NCBI GenBank assembly: GCA_032717465.1
Contig: CM064658.1
Coordinates: forward strand, 5,806,001-5,870,000
Origin: Coenobita brevimanus
Taxonomy: Eukaryota; Arthropoda; Malacostraca; Decapoda; Coenobitidae
Direction: 5' to 3'
DNA: 64,000 nucleotides
The translations under genes were made by a program, and so were the position numbers. The notes below the pieces were generated by a model that saw only the letters and a program-made list of their open reading frames with translations, was not told the origin of the DNA and did not search any database. Every line of letters starts with the position of its first letter. The stretch's first letter is position 1. Of the stretch, positions 1 to 63,761 are shown one piece after another.

Positions 1-371
1 GTTCTCTTATTGCTACCAGGGGATTTTATAAAATTAGGACAGGTCTCATACTGAAAGGGGTTAGGGGTTAGCGGGGCTCTATCAAGCCCTTCCAGTTAAA
101 AAATCTAACCTGAAGCAGAATAAAATGATTTAGTAGCAATAAGAATGCTCTGTAATCAATGTCACCATTATTCAAGAGGCTAAACCTTAATTTGCAAAAT
201 GGAAGATAAGCTCCAAGTTTTTTACAACAATTTCTGAAGCATGAGAGGAAGATGGAACATGTCTGGTGTCTCTATATCACTTCATTCTATACTGCACTCT
301 GCTATGTGGGATGCAGGCTGATGAAATGCCATAACTTCAAGCATTCTATAAATTTCATAGCACAATCTCAA

Positions 372-1301
372 TCCTTGGTTTCTTTACCCCCCTGGCTCAA
401 GGGAAGTCAAAGTCAGGGCTGAAGAAACGCCAGGAAAGTGGACATGGTTAGTCTAGCAGTGTGATAATGGTTCACGATGATGGAATGGCTTACACACACA
501 AATTCAACGTTGTCACTGTTGCCTGCCTCATAAACACAGTCATGGAATATGACTGAAAAATTTGTCATGAAGTGCAACTGAAAGAGGAAGGCATTCATAT
601 CACTTAGTACAATCTTTGAATGCTTCTCAGTTCTCCATGCATTATGTAAACACGGTTCCTGACTGAACTGCCTTTTTCCCAGTGTTCAAAGTACTCTTGA
701 AGCACCAAACTAATTTCAAAGCAGTGACTGGTGGCTCAATGAGAAGACTGTATGCATAATATCTATTGTATATCTGCATAATGATATAACCATGACATAA
801 CTTGAATCAGCTGTTTACTATTGACTGGTCTGGCTCAATGAGAAGACTGAACGCAGCAAGAAGAATGTATGCATAATATCTACTGTGTATCTGCATAATG
901 ATATAACCATGCTATTAACTGAATCAGCTGTTTACTATTGTAATAATTATAGACTATAAAGCTGCTTCAAAAGTACTCCGAACACTAGGAAAAAGATAGT
1001 TCCGACAGGAACCATGTTCACAAAATGCAAAGGGAACTGAGAAGCACTCAAAGATTGTATTAAGTGATATGAATGGTTCATTTTTCAGTTGTACTTCATG
1101 ACAAATTTTTCAGTCATATTCCATGACTGTGTTTATGAGGTAAGCATAAGTGGCAACGTTGGGTTTGTGTGTGTACCGGTATGCCATTCCATTATTGTGC
1201 GCCATTATTACACTGCTAGACGGACCATGCCCTCTTGCCTGGCCTTTCTTCAGTCCGGACTTTAACTTCCCCTGAGCCAGAGTGGTAAAGAAACCAGGGA
1301 C
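372..1301. repeat. large foldback (inverted repeat) element
   Basis: The reverse complement of 372-705 aligns with 961-1301 almost end to end, including a block around TTCAGTCATATTCCATGACT (near 550 inverted and 1100 direct). Arms are about 335 bp, the spacer about 255 bp. No transposase is seen. It may be a foldback DNA transposon or two opposed copies of one repeat. Confidence 0.85.
734..945. repeat. tandem duplication inside the foldback spacer
   Basis: Two about 100-bp units both begin CTCAATGAGAAGACTG and end CAGCTGTTTACTATTG. The second has a short insertion after the start. Confidence 0.8.
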
Positions 1302-1309
1302 GGAAATAG

Positions 1310-2329
1310 CATATCTTCATTTTTAAAGGCTTTGGCTATGCTAGGATGTGTACTCCATTCAAAATTTGAATTATATTTGGCCATGACTCACCCTTCCACA
1401 CCTGTCCATTCTCCCTCAATCTAACTCCAATACCTGTTAATACCAATACAGTAATGTACCAATAGTCTTCTTCATACTGCAATTACAGATAAAAGCAATG
1501 GAGTTCCAGAGAGAAATTACAGGCAGGTGTGGTAGGGTATAAGTTATGGTCAAGTGTATTTCTAATGTGGCTGCTCCCCAGGCTGCTACATCTTTTGCAC
1601 CATTTCTAGCTGGTCCCTTTACACTAAGACTTTACATAAGACCTTTGCCCCAGGTATTCTTAGGTCTACTCCTTGGTACTGTTCCTTTGACATTCATATC
1701 CACAAACCTCCTCACCAGTTACCCTTTCCAATCTCTCCTCATGTCCATACCATCTAAGTCATCCAACTGGCATCAGATCACTAACACATTTTTTGCCCAT
1801 ATTCCCATCAGCACTAAGTTTTCAAGCACCTCATCCTTAGTGATTTATATTATATACTACACATTCACATTCTTCTGAATGTCAGTTATGTCTATCTGCT
1901 ATCAACAGAGGTTGCTAAAAAGACATACACAAGAATATTAATATGCCATATGCAAAAATAAACAGAAAGGTTGAGGTGTTACTGGGTTTCCTTGACTGAT
2001 GATAACATAGGCCTTAACATTGAACCACTCTCTCAATGCTGCACTATCCATCAAAGTTAAGAAGCCTGCCTTCCTCTTTGCAATATAAATTTTAAGTATA
2101 CAGCCACACTTGACATGGACTATATGGACAAATGTAAGTGACATGAATGAAGGCTTGAGAGCAAGGTACAGTACAGTATGGCTGATGTTACACTGCTGAA
2201 GTAATAATGTACATAGTAGTTGATATCACTGACCCTTTTGGTATGATCATGCATTCTTTTCATTCTACTACCACCAGATAAATTCATCCAGATCAATAGA
2301 TACATGCAGTGAAAAGTAAGATATGGTCA
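1310..2329. other. intergenic/3' flank without recognisable gene
   Basis: No coding exon is supported here. A stretch near 1590-1770 resembles, in reverse, the pyrimidine-rich 3' region of a LINE, but too weakly for a firm call. Confidence 0.4.
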
Positions 2330-2560
2330 CTATTAGCCCCCCATTTACTCTAACTTGGCCCATATTTTTTTTCCTTTTGCAGCTTATTTCACACAGCTTA
2401 GTCGCAGAAAATGACCATGCTGCTGCTCTACATCCTTTCCATAGCATTTCTCCCTCACTACCACTGTACCTTAGTGTTAATATACTGTTATAACTCAGCA
2501 TTCACGATAAAGAGATGGCAACTTTAGGCCAAGTTAGAATAAAATGATTATACGGTACCT
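2330..2560. repeat. dispersed repeat E, copy 1
   Basis: This stretch matches 47185-47420 over about 220 bp (shared landmarks: ATTTCACA-AGCT, CAGAAAA, ACATCCTTT, TTAGGYCAAGTTAGAA). Class unknown; no terminal repeats were found. Confidence 0.7.
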
Positions 2561-2567
2561 ATTTTCT

Positions 2568-2573
2568 TTTATT
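2568..2573 (-). promoter_or_regulatory. possible SGSM poly(A) signal
   Basis: TTTATT on the plus strand gives AATAAA on the gene strand, about 900 bp after the stop codon. It is only a candidate; the hexamer is common in AT-rich DNA and lies at the edge of a dispersed repeat. Confidence 0.25.
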
Positions 2574-2737
2574 CTTGCCACAAATGACAATCTTATTCAG
2601 CTCATGGAAAAACTCTCAAAATGATGGGTTTAGACTTTATACTTCCTTCAGTCTGAGGATGATTTGTTCAACCTAGAAAAGATTTTTCGTACTGTAAAGG
2701 TAAGGCAGTGGCCTTCATTTAAGCCTTTCACAAACAG

Positions 2738-2910
2738 GTAAGGGGGAGACTAAGGAGGCGATGGAGAGACGAAGTGAAGAGATATTTGAGGGAAGGGGGA
2801 GGGTGAGTTGAAGGGAGGGCAGCCAAATGGCAGAGGACAGGGAGGTAATTTATTTATGGCCGACTCCTACAGGATTACGATGTCTGGCAACAGAGAGATA
2901 TACACAGATA
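2738..2910 (+). mobile_element. RTE-like LINE 3'-end fragment
   Basis: GGCAGAGGACAGGGAGGTAA then a GGCC-rich block and GTCTGGCAA with a short repeat tail parallel the end of the LINE at 43,900-44,065. 5' truncated and diverged. Confidence 0.65.
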
Positions 2911-3473
2911 GACAGACAAGTAGGTGGTTCTCCCAAGCTGAGTAAAACTGAAAGGTAGTGGAAAGAGCAAACTGAAAGAGACATCAATGTACTAAAGGGG
3001 ACACAAAAAGCATCATCATGGTAGAAGGCAAACTTGTCTACCCAAAGGTATGATTTCTTTGCCTACATCATTATAGGTGCTGTTTCATTCTCAGTCAAAA
3101 TTTCATATACCCGCACCTGTACTTTAATTTACGTTACCTTTCAATTCAGTGAGGTATTTGACTTTTAAATATAATCTTATCATTTCTAGACAATTTCATT
3201 TGTTCAGAAGATGCTTTTGGAACTGGGGGCATTAGCTGTGACCATAGTTATGCCTTTTAGCGATATAGTTAAAATCATCCGTGGCAGCTTGAATAAAATG
3301 AAAAATATCATCAGAGTGAAGGGATTACTAGCAAAAAGACAGCATAAGAAAAAAAGATGACTCATAAAGAGAACTCACTGTATTCAAGTTCATAATTTAC
3401 TGCTAACAGCATTTTTCAAGTCTGATATTTTGGCACATAGGAGTTGAAGGGACTGGAGAAAGGAAATATAGGT

Positions 3474-55975
<52,502 letters not shown>

Positions 55976-56221
55976 CTGAACACAATACAGATCAGTGCGT
56001 GGCCAACTCGATCAGTAAGTGGTGAACTTAACCCACTCAGCCCACATATATCTTCATTCTACTCTTGCTTACTCAGGTTTATTTAACTTTGAAAAATATC
56101 TCACAGTGAAAATAGTGTGAATGATCCAAAACCTGAATAAAACTGTCTGGATAAAGCATGAATAACATGAATAAGATGTCCCTGTTCTTCAAAATGAGAG
56201 ATCTGCCCTTCACTTAAAAAA

Positions 56222-56832
56222 CACATTTCCTTAGTTTGTGTTAATATTCAATTCTCATCCTCATCAAAAGAATCTACTGCATTTGAACTATCAGTCTAAT
56301 TCTTTCCCTAGTATTAATGAAGAAAATGATTAGACTCCTCTTATTTTATTTTTGGTACTTCCATGTGGTTATAATATTTATGTTAGACATTGGAAGCCAT
56401 GCATTGTTAACAACCTTAGTACTGTATCATCTGTTTTATTTTTATTTTGCAAACAGAACACTTTTTATTTATCATCATCATCCAGACATCCTTTCCCACC
56501 CAAGGGCACGATAAGGAGTAGCAAAGTCCACACAGCCCAAATCTGCCCAATCCAATGGGCAAATTTGGGATGTCCAGATGATGATGATATATAAAAAGTG
56601 TTCCGTTTGCAAAATAAAAATAAAACAGATGATACAGTACTAAGGTTGTTAACAACGCATGGCTTCCAACCTGTAACTTAAATATAACCACATGGAAGTA
56701 CCAAAAAATAAAATAAGAGTCTAATAATTTTCTTCATTAATACTAGGGAAAGAATCTGGCTGATAGTTCAAATGCAATAGATTCTTTTGATGAGGATGAA
56801 AATTGAACATTAATACAAACTAAGGAAATGTG
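56222..56832. repeat. large near-perfect foldback
   Basis: Left arm 56222-56490 and right arm 56569-56832 are inverted copies (for example CACATTTCCTTAGTTTGT left; ACAAACTAAGGAAATGTG right), with only scattered differences. The loop is 78 bp. A transcript would fold into a hairpin of about 265 bp. Confidence 0.92.
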
Positions 56833-56839
56833 TACAGAA

Positions 56840-57385
56840 CATGAGAAAAACTGAAAATGAAATTAAATACCAACAGGTATTATAGAGGGAAAAAGAAAGC
56901 ACTAAAGAGAGATGAAAACAGGAAGAAAGGCAATAAAGATCACGTAATTCCACATACGTCATTCACATCACATCTTACATCAAGAAATCAAACCTAAAAT
57001 CTTTTAAAAATCAACAGGTCTGCTTTAAACAAGTTATCAATATACTCTGTTATAAATCTGAACCAAATAACGAAAGTGGGTCATAATACATATTCTTTTA
57101 TTTATTTATTTTTTTAATGTCTTCAGTATGAAGACATATCTTTATTTTATATTCTTACTACCAGAAAGTGGTTTTATTTTCTTATGAGAGTCCCTTTTAG
57201 TGTGGTGGTTAGGAAAGCCAAAATCTAACCCCTCCAGTTTAAAAAGTATCTCCTAAGCAAAATAAAACTGTCTTGTGGTGGCAAGAATAAAAAAGAAGAA
57301 ACAATATCATCACAATGAAGGAATAAACCAGTGTTAAATTACTATGGACAGGGCATCAAGGACCTCTTTTTTACATTGGAGAACC
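56840..57385. other. sequence without recognised element
   Basis: No exon or mobile element supported. Confidence 0.4.
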
Positions 57386-57387
57386 TA

Positions 57388-57630
57388 GGCCTGTATTCTC
57401 ATTGGTTACTGAAGCTCGCAAGCACCTCTTCCTAAGAAATTTATATTGCTTATTACACCTTGCTATACTCATCTCCATTATTTAAATCATTCTAATATCA
57501 CCATCATATTCTTCATAAGTAATGTACAAACTTATATTAGCCAGCCTCATCCAAAAATAAATTGCTAAGGAAGAGGTGCTAAGAAGTCTCCTTAAGTGAT
57601 GAGAATATGGAAACTATTCTCAAGAGTACA
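57388..57630. mobile_element. MITE family G, copy 2
   Basis: Left GGCCTGTATTCTCATTGG then CACCTCTTCCTAAGAAATTT; right inverted counterpart (AAATTGCTAAGGAAGAGGTG...GATGAGAATATGG). Arms about 60 bp. A related half-copy appears near 58,200-58,245. Confidence 0.75.
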
Positions 57631-58334
57631 GGAGGCTTTCTACCACCTCTTCCTTGCCAGTGCATTTTTGCATATGGCACATTAATACTTCCATCTGTGT
57701 GTAAGGTAGGTGGGAGGGAAACATGAGAATTAGCTACTGTATGTTCTTCTATGTACCTATACTCTTTTTACTCATACCTGGCCTAAAAAATACCATCTCT
57801 CTATCATGAGTGTCAAGCTGCAGAAACAGATTAACACTCAAATACAGTGCCAGTCAAGAACATATGCTACGGAAAGGATGTACAGTGGAAGCATTCTCTC
57901 TTCCTGCTACTGAGCAACGTGAAATTCATTACAAATTGATGAAAATCTGGGCCATGTTAAGGTGAAAGAACTGTAACATTCTGGACGATACAGAGCCCAT
58001 CTCCATTCTCACGCCAGGGAGCAGCAAATGATGAACGATGACAGATGAATGAAATGACAGTAGTAGAAGTAAATGGCAGTAGCAGAATGAAATGACAAAA
58101 CTTAAGAAGAACTTAAACTCTAATGGATATCATCTGGCTGGAACGTCTAACTCAGTACACCACCAGGCACGTCACACTACAATGCAAAATGCAGAACAAA
58201 TCACTTAGAAAGAGGTGCTGGAGAGTTTCTAACTCACAAGAATGCATCCCTAAGCAGAGATCTCTCCACAATGAGGCTGAAATCAGATATATTCTGATGC
58301 AAAACAGTTTGATCATTCGTTCATTCATTTATAA

Positions 58335-58620
58335 AGGCTCCAACATGTTTGCATGCACTAGCCTTGGGCCCAATGATGGCTCTCCACACTACTTTACTTG
58401 TTCTCTATCAGTCTCTCTGTTCAGTCCCTTATCCCTCAGGTCACACTCTATTACTTTGCCCATGGTCTTTTTTTGATCTGCCTCTTGTAACCCTACCCCT
58501 CATCATTCACACCTCTCACCATCTGCGTGCAGCTGTCATCCTCCATCCTCTCCAAATGCCCCCAAAATCTCAATCTATCCCTTCTCATCACACCACTAAT
58601 ACATTCAAGTACCATCATGC
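58335..58620 (-). mobile_element. family D: LINE 3'-end fragment, reversed
   Basis: TATAAAGGCTCCAACATG, CAGTCCCTTATCCCTCAGG and CATCCTCTCCAAATGCCC are the inverted counterparts of the 45525 fragment. Confidence 0.8.
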
Positions 58621-58704
58621 AAACTGGAATACAGCCTGGATAATGAGTTCTCTATTTTTGTTTATGATTTAAGAATTTGTTTTTCAGTGTCATCTACACT
58701 ATGT

Positions 58705-58925
58705 CTGTTGCTGCTGTTGTGGCTAAATGCTGTCACTGTTGTGGCCCCAGACTCATCTGAACATAAACCCAATGAACTGAAGGCAGAAGCTGCCCTTCTC
58801 TGGCATCCACCATCATTCTTTCAGAAAATAGGGACTGAGCTGGGATGTCTGTATAATTGGGCTCTGATGCACAGTTATAATGGCTGCAATTTTTTTTATT
58901 TTTTTTTTAATGCAAGGAAGATGGA
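58705..58925 (+). repeat. family C SINE-like repeat
   Basis: GTTGCTGCTGTTGTGGC head, GACTCATCTGAACATAAACC, CTGAAGGCAGAAGCTG and GGGATGTCTGTATAATTGGG; followed by a T-rich tract. Confidence 0.75.
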
Positions 58926-58929
58926 ACCA

Positions 58930-59815
58930 AAGGCTAGAAGCCTGCAAACTGTTCCCTCCAAGAAAATAAACAAATAACAAAGAGTGATGTTCAAGATCTG
59001 TCCATTACGAGATGACCGGAGACATTGCATTTAAAAGTTTGAAGGTCAACGGCAGAAGGAAATACAGACAGGAAGACAGTTCCTGAGCTATTCTGCTGCA
59101 TACATGATTTACTGGGAGTACTGGTGTTCCTCTCCAACATCAACACTATGTCTAGTAGTGAGAAATGGCTTGCTAAGAACATGGTTTCATGATAATTTTT
59201 TTTTTTTCCTCAGTTTCTACTCTTGCCTGTATGACCACATAATTTGCATCAGAATACGTCCAATTCCAGTTTCATCAGAGTTACAAGTGACCTAAATAAT
59301 GTACCTTAGCTTATTCAACATAAATCTTCATTCTGGGTTGGCATGGAAAATTATATCACTGCTCTATAAAAAAAAAAAGAATAATCGAGTACAGGATGAC
59401 TATTCTACAAAAAAATATCTTATATGTAAAGGGGGAGGGGGGTTACTATGTCTAAAACCAACCAAAAGTGGATTATTAACAGAAAATCTAACTGATTACA
59501 AAAAAAAAAAAATACATGTTCCAGTGCAAACTATACTAATCCTTTCCGCATCTATGGATGCATTAAGTTACACGTGCTCCTCTTTATGTCGGAGATGTGT
59601 TGCAAAATATCACAATTGTTTATACGCAACTGGTAATACAAACTCATGAGCAACTGGCATATTGGTTTGATGAATAGCAACAGAACTTTGGGGCAACTTT
59701 TTATGTAACTAACGGTGAATTTAACCCCTTCAATCCAATGACATATTTTCTTCCTTTACTCTTGTTACCTCCAATTTTTTTTATTAAGTATTTTCTTTTT
59801 TTACTTTTTTGCATT
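58930..59815. other. sequence without recognised element
   Basis: Several A/T homopolymers; no exon supported. Confidence 0.4.
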
Positions 59816-59821
59816 ATTCCT

Positions 59822-60330
59822 GCTCCATCCATCCATCATCCAATCGTACGTTGCCCCAAGAGATGCGTAGGAGCCCGGGGCTAGGCAAGCTGGTCCTGAC
59901 ATTTAAGGTGAGAGTGACCAGCCTCACTCATCAATGAGTGGCATTACATGAGCAATAAACCCCAATCACCCCTTGGATATAAACTTACACTGGCTCAATC
60001 TGATTGGAGTGCCTTAATTACCCACTAAACCACCAGGCGCCATAATTTGGTTGTATGGTTACCACCCAGTGTAGTAAATGGTTTCCCGGTGTACAGGAAA
60101 CCATTTGGCTTGTCACTCAGTGTAGAGTCACCCATTGGCTGAAGGAAGAGGAGAGAATGATGGAAAGAAAGACAGAAGAGGGAGTGCAAAGTCACCTGTA
60201 GGCAGAAGGATGAGGAAAGAATGAAGGAAAGAAAGATAGAAGAGATAAGAAGGAAGAAAGGAAAGGGCAGACACCCACAGCAGCACTACATCGAGTGAGA
60301 AGATGGTGAGTGCCCCCGCCTACCACTTTA
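59822..60330 (+). repeat. family A repeat, full length
   Basis: Complete order: CATCCATCCATCATCCAATC, TTGCCCCAAGAGATGCG, GACATTTAAGGTGAGAGTGA, CAATAAACCCC, CACCAGGCGCC, hairpin TTTCCCG-GTGTA-CAGGAAA, two GGAAAGAA blocks, GCAGCACTACATCGAGTGAG and CCTACCAC. Confidence 0.92.
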
Positions 60331-60334
60331 CCTT

Positions 60335-61170
60335 CAATTTTTCATAATGTATTTTCTTTTTTATTCCTGCTATCTTAATTTTTTGTGATGTATTTTCTTG
60401 CTTTATTGCTTTATTTTCATGCTACCATCAAAGCAGATTAAATTAGCATACTGCATATCGTTAAGAAAACTTTTACCATTACATCATTGTATAAAGAAAA
60501 GGGTTCCCATGGGTAACACAGGGTTCCAGTGGGTTACTTTTATTATCATTCCCTTTGTCTACTGAATCCACTATAAATATACACAAAAATTGTTAGATAA
60601 AGTTCCAGTACGACCTTTAAAGCTCATTTACTAGTTTCCCTCAATTTACAGTAGCTACTATCAATAGCTGGAGAGAGAGAGAGAGAGAGAGTAGTGATAT
60701 TTTTGTTGGAATACATCCCTGACGTACAAGAGGGAGTACCTGTACCCAAGTGCATCCATGACCATGAAAAGGTAATTAAAAAAAAAAATATATGGGATTG
60801 GCTAAACAGTGCTGCTACCATAATTCATACTACCACTCTGACCTTTTCTGAAAGCACACATCCATATAGAAAGGTCTGCAAAGAAGTCAAAATGGTTAGA
60901 AACTCTGAGTGAGCACAGACGAGAGGAGGAAAAAAAAAAAAAAGGTGATAATACATACACACATTTCAAACATTGCCAAATATCTAAAATCTGCAATACA
61001 TACATGAAGATGGAGACACAGTATGATAAACCTGTATTACATATATGAAGGAATGAACAGAAATCAAATACTTGTACCTGCATTACAGACACTGAGGAAC
61101 AAAAATCCTGTCACCTCTCTCATTTTTCTCCCCAGGAAATTTGACAGTCAACCAAATGATTCACAGCAAA
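60335..61170. other. sequence without recognised element
   Basis: A (GA)n tract at 60,671-60,691 and poly-A at 60,778; a plus-strand stretch reading LEYIPDVQEGVPVPKCIHD near 60,705 is protein-like but unassigned. Confidence 0.4.
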
Positions 61171-61172
61171 TG

Positions 61173-61176
<4 letters not shown>

Positions 61177-61221
<45 letters not shown>

Positions 61222-61224
61222 TGT

Positions 61225-61255
<31 letters not shown>
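61177..61255. repeat. (TA)n then (GATA)n microsatellites
   Basis: About 44 bp of TA, then ACTGTATA and about 30 bp of GATA, ending at a transposon terminus. Confidence 0.95.
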
Positions 61256-62447
61256 CAGTAGGCTCACACAGTGCGCGAGAGATTGGGCAATCCACGACCT
61301 CGCGCACTAGGAATTCGCGTACTGGGAATACATAATCTTATGGGAATAATTACATATGGGCGGTACCCCCTCATACCTGGACATTTTTTGGCCCTTAGAG
61401 ACATAAAAAAGGTCAAATTTTTCAGACATTGTCTAGTTAGTACTTGGATGGGTGACCGCCTGGGAACACCAGATGCTGTTGGCATAACGTTCTCCCTACG
61501 TGTCAAGTGGGGTTGGTGGAGGATTAGTGCCCCTCCCTGTAAAACAATTAACTCTAAGCCCTTGGCCACCCTGTTTGGGATACATGGCGTCTGGCAATGA
61601 ATGAATGAATGTACTAAAGATACAGCCGCAATAAAAAAAATATGGGCAGTCACCTTAACAACAGTAGACAACAGGCCTAATGGATTTAAACAACAAGAGT
61701 TCTGAGGCACAGCAACGCACTTACAGTGCCCCCGCCACCACCCCGGCCGCACCACGCTTGTTTAACGGTTGCCAATGTTGTATTATTCCAGGCTTTGACG
61801 AAGAAATTTACGGCCTGTTGAATGTTACATTTCTTCCAGAATGCAGCAACAGTCATTATGGTGGGGGTTGCAGGTATGCCAGGTGAAGCAGGTGAGTCAG
61901 GTGGGGCTGTGAAGGTGGAGAGGGAGGCGGCTGGTGAGTCAGGTGGGGCAGTGGAGGATGGGGATGGGCAAGTCAGGGGAGGTGGTGAGGGGAGGATCCT
62001 CCCTCTCCTCCTCGCTACTGCTCACATTTTTGGCAATTTCCTTCATCTCTTCTTGCTTGTTTGTTTCATTCCTCATCTTGTTATGGACGTATTGGCAGTA
62101 TAAGAACTTGGTATTCACGAAAAAAACATCATTATTATAGAAACTGGGTATCTATTCTAACTTACTGTTATTGCCGAAAACGTTATTATTGAAGCTGTTA
62201 TTGGCGATATCTTATTGTAGACTCCTCTTGAGCACCTTCCCCATGAGCCTCTAGGTCACTATTGGCGTGTTGTGTGGGGGAGGGGGTCACGTACTGATGG
62301 AAAATGGCGTTTTTAAGCCACTTCTTTCCTCTACCTCATGTTTTGTGGGGTAAACTCGCACATTCAAGGTTTTTCGTTATGATTTTTGGTTACTCGCGCA
62401 CAATGCGATTCGCGCACTGTGATGACACACACTGGGCGAGCCTACTG
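61256..62447. mobile_element. Tigger/pogo-like non-autonomous element with nested 5S-SINE
   Basis: 1,192 bp. Left end CAGTAGGCTCACACAGTGCG; right end inverted CAGTAGGCTCGCCCAGTGTG. Left flank TA; right flank TG, a likely mutated TA. Subterminal GCGCGAG/CGCGCAC motifs occur at both ends. A 5S-headed family B element is inserted at about 61431-61612. Confidence 0.85.
61431..61612 (+). mobile_element. 5S rRNA-derived SINE joined to LINE-derived body (family B)
   Basis: 61434-61485 reads TAGTTAGTACTTGGATGGG, TGACCGCCTGGGAACACC and AGATGCTGTTGGC, the 3' half of a 5S rRNA gene with few changes. It is followed by CCTACGTGTCAAGTGGGG, GGAGGATTAGTGCCCCTCCC and GGCGTCTGGCAATGAATGAA, the RTE-like LINE head and tail with a GAAT tail. 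The 5' half of 5S, including the A-box, is missing, so this copy is 5' truncated. Confidence 0.88.
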
Positions 62448-62450
62448 TGT

Positions 62451-62455
62451 ATATA

Positions 62456-62505
<50 letters not shown>
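62451..62505. repeat. (TA)n microsatellite
   Basis: About 50 bp of TA between the Tigger-like element and a family A repeat. Confidence 0.95.
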
Positions 62506-62508
<3 letters not shown>

Positions 62509-63029
62509 ATCCATCATCCAATCCTACATTGCCCCATGAGGAGCATAGGAGCCCAGGGCTAGGCAGTTGGTCCCAACATTTAAGATGAGAGTGATCAGCC
62601 TCACTCATCCCTGAGTGGCATTGCATGAGCAATCAACCCCAACCACCCCTTGGATATAAACCTTCACCAGCTCAATCCGATTGGAGCGCAATAATTACCC
62701 ACTAAACCACCAGGCGCCAAAATTTGGTTATATGGTTACCACCCAGCGTAGTAAATGGTTTCCTGGTGTACAGGAAACCATTTGGCTAGTCACTTAGTGT
62801 AGAGTCACCCACAGGCAGAAGGAAGAGGAAAGAATGAAGGAAAAATAAGACAGAAGAGGGAATGTAATGCCACCCATAGGCAGAAGGACAAGGAAAGAAT
62901 GAAGGAAAGAAAGAAAGAAGAGGACAGAAGGAAAGAAGGATGGAGGAGAGGAAAGGGCAGACACCCGACAGCAGCACTAAATTGAGTGAACTACATTGAG
63001 TGAGTGGATGGTGAGCACCTCCACCTATC

Positions 63030-63030
<1 letters not shown>
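62506..63030 (+). repeat. family A repeat, full length
   Basis: CATCCATCATCCAATCC, TTGCCCCATGAGGAGC, ACATTTAAGATGAGAG, CAATCAACCCCAACC, hairpin AAATGGTTTCCTG-GTGTA-CAGGAAACCATTT (13-bp perfect stem), GGAAAGAA blocks and a GAGTGAGTGGATGGTGAGC end. Confidence 0.93.

Positions 63031-63032
<2 letters not shown>

Positions 63033-63062
<30 letters not shown>
63033..63062. repeat. (TA)n microsatellite
   Basis: 30 bp of TA directly after the family A repeat. Confidence 0.95.
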
Positions 63063-63065
<3 letters not shown>

Positions 63066-63069
63066 TTAA

Positions 63070-63755
63070 CCATAGATCAATTTCATCAGTTTGGTTTGCT
63101 TTATATTCAGTCACTAAACCACTAAGTGGAATGCAGGCTCCCCATTTTTTATGATAATATTTAAAGCAACTGATGATGATGGAACATGTTTAAGTCTCCT
63201 AAACTGTTGCTGATTGCGCCCTGTAGTGGGAAGCAGGCTGATCATAACTAATAATGACAGGTGCTCCAAAAGTTACAATAAAATATTATGGGTCTGCATC
63301 CACTTTGTGATTTTTAGGTTTAAGCATATGGCACTACTTTTCATTTTTCATAGGAAGAAAAACAAGAGATGCAAGAAGACTTTTGTTCTTTTGTTGCCAA
63401 TGGTACAGGAAGATATAAACAGAGAGTTCATTGAGATTTCCCTCAACTGAATAAAACAAGCAGTGTAGCTGCATAAAAATTTTAACACAAGTTGCTACTG
63501 CAATGATGGGATTAATGGAGACTTCCTAAGCCCTCAAATATCAGAAGTTTCCTACAAGTTGAATAAATGCATCTGCAGTTGCAAGGAAATAAAACAGAGA
63601 CGACATCATCATTCTGAGGAGCTAAATGAAGATAGTTTATATACTTTTCACTGAACAAAATTATTTGGTGGCACCATATACAAAACATGAAAGCCATCAT
63701 CATACTGAAGGTGTTAAGGGAGCTACAGTGAAGATAAAAACAAATAAATACTCGT
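63070..63755. other. sequence without recognised element
   Basis: No exon of the missing RUN domain was recognised here on the minus strand. Confidence 0.4.
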
Positions 63756-63761
63756 AGTAAT

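Noticed and set aside
61434..61485. Possible genuine 5S rRNA gene
   Set aside because: Only the 3' half is present, without the A-box region, and it is fused to a SINE body inside a transposon.
61680..62103. Plus-strand Gly/Glu-rich frames
   Set aside because: They lie inside a non-autonomous DNA transposon and show no family motif or splice context.
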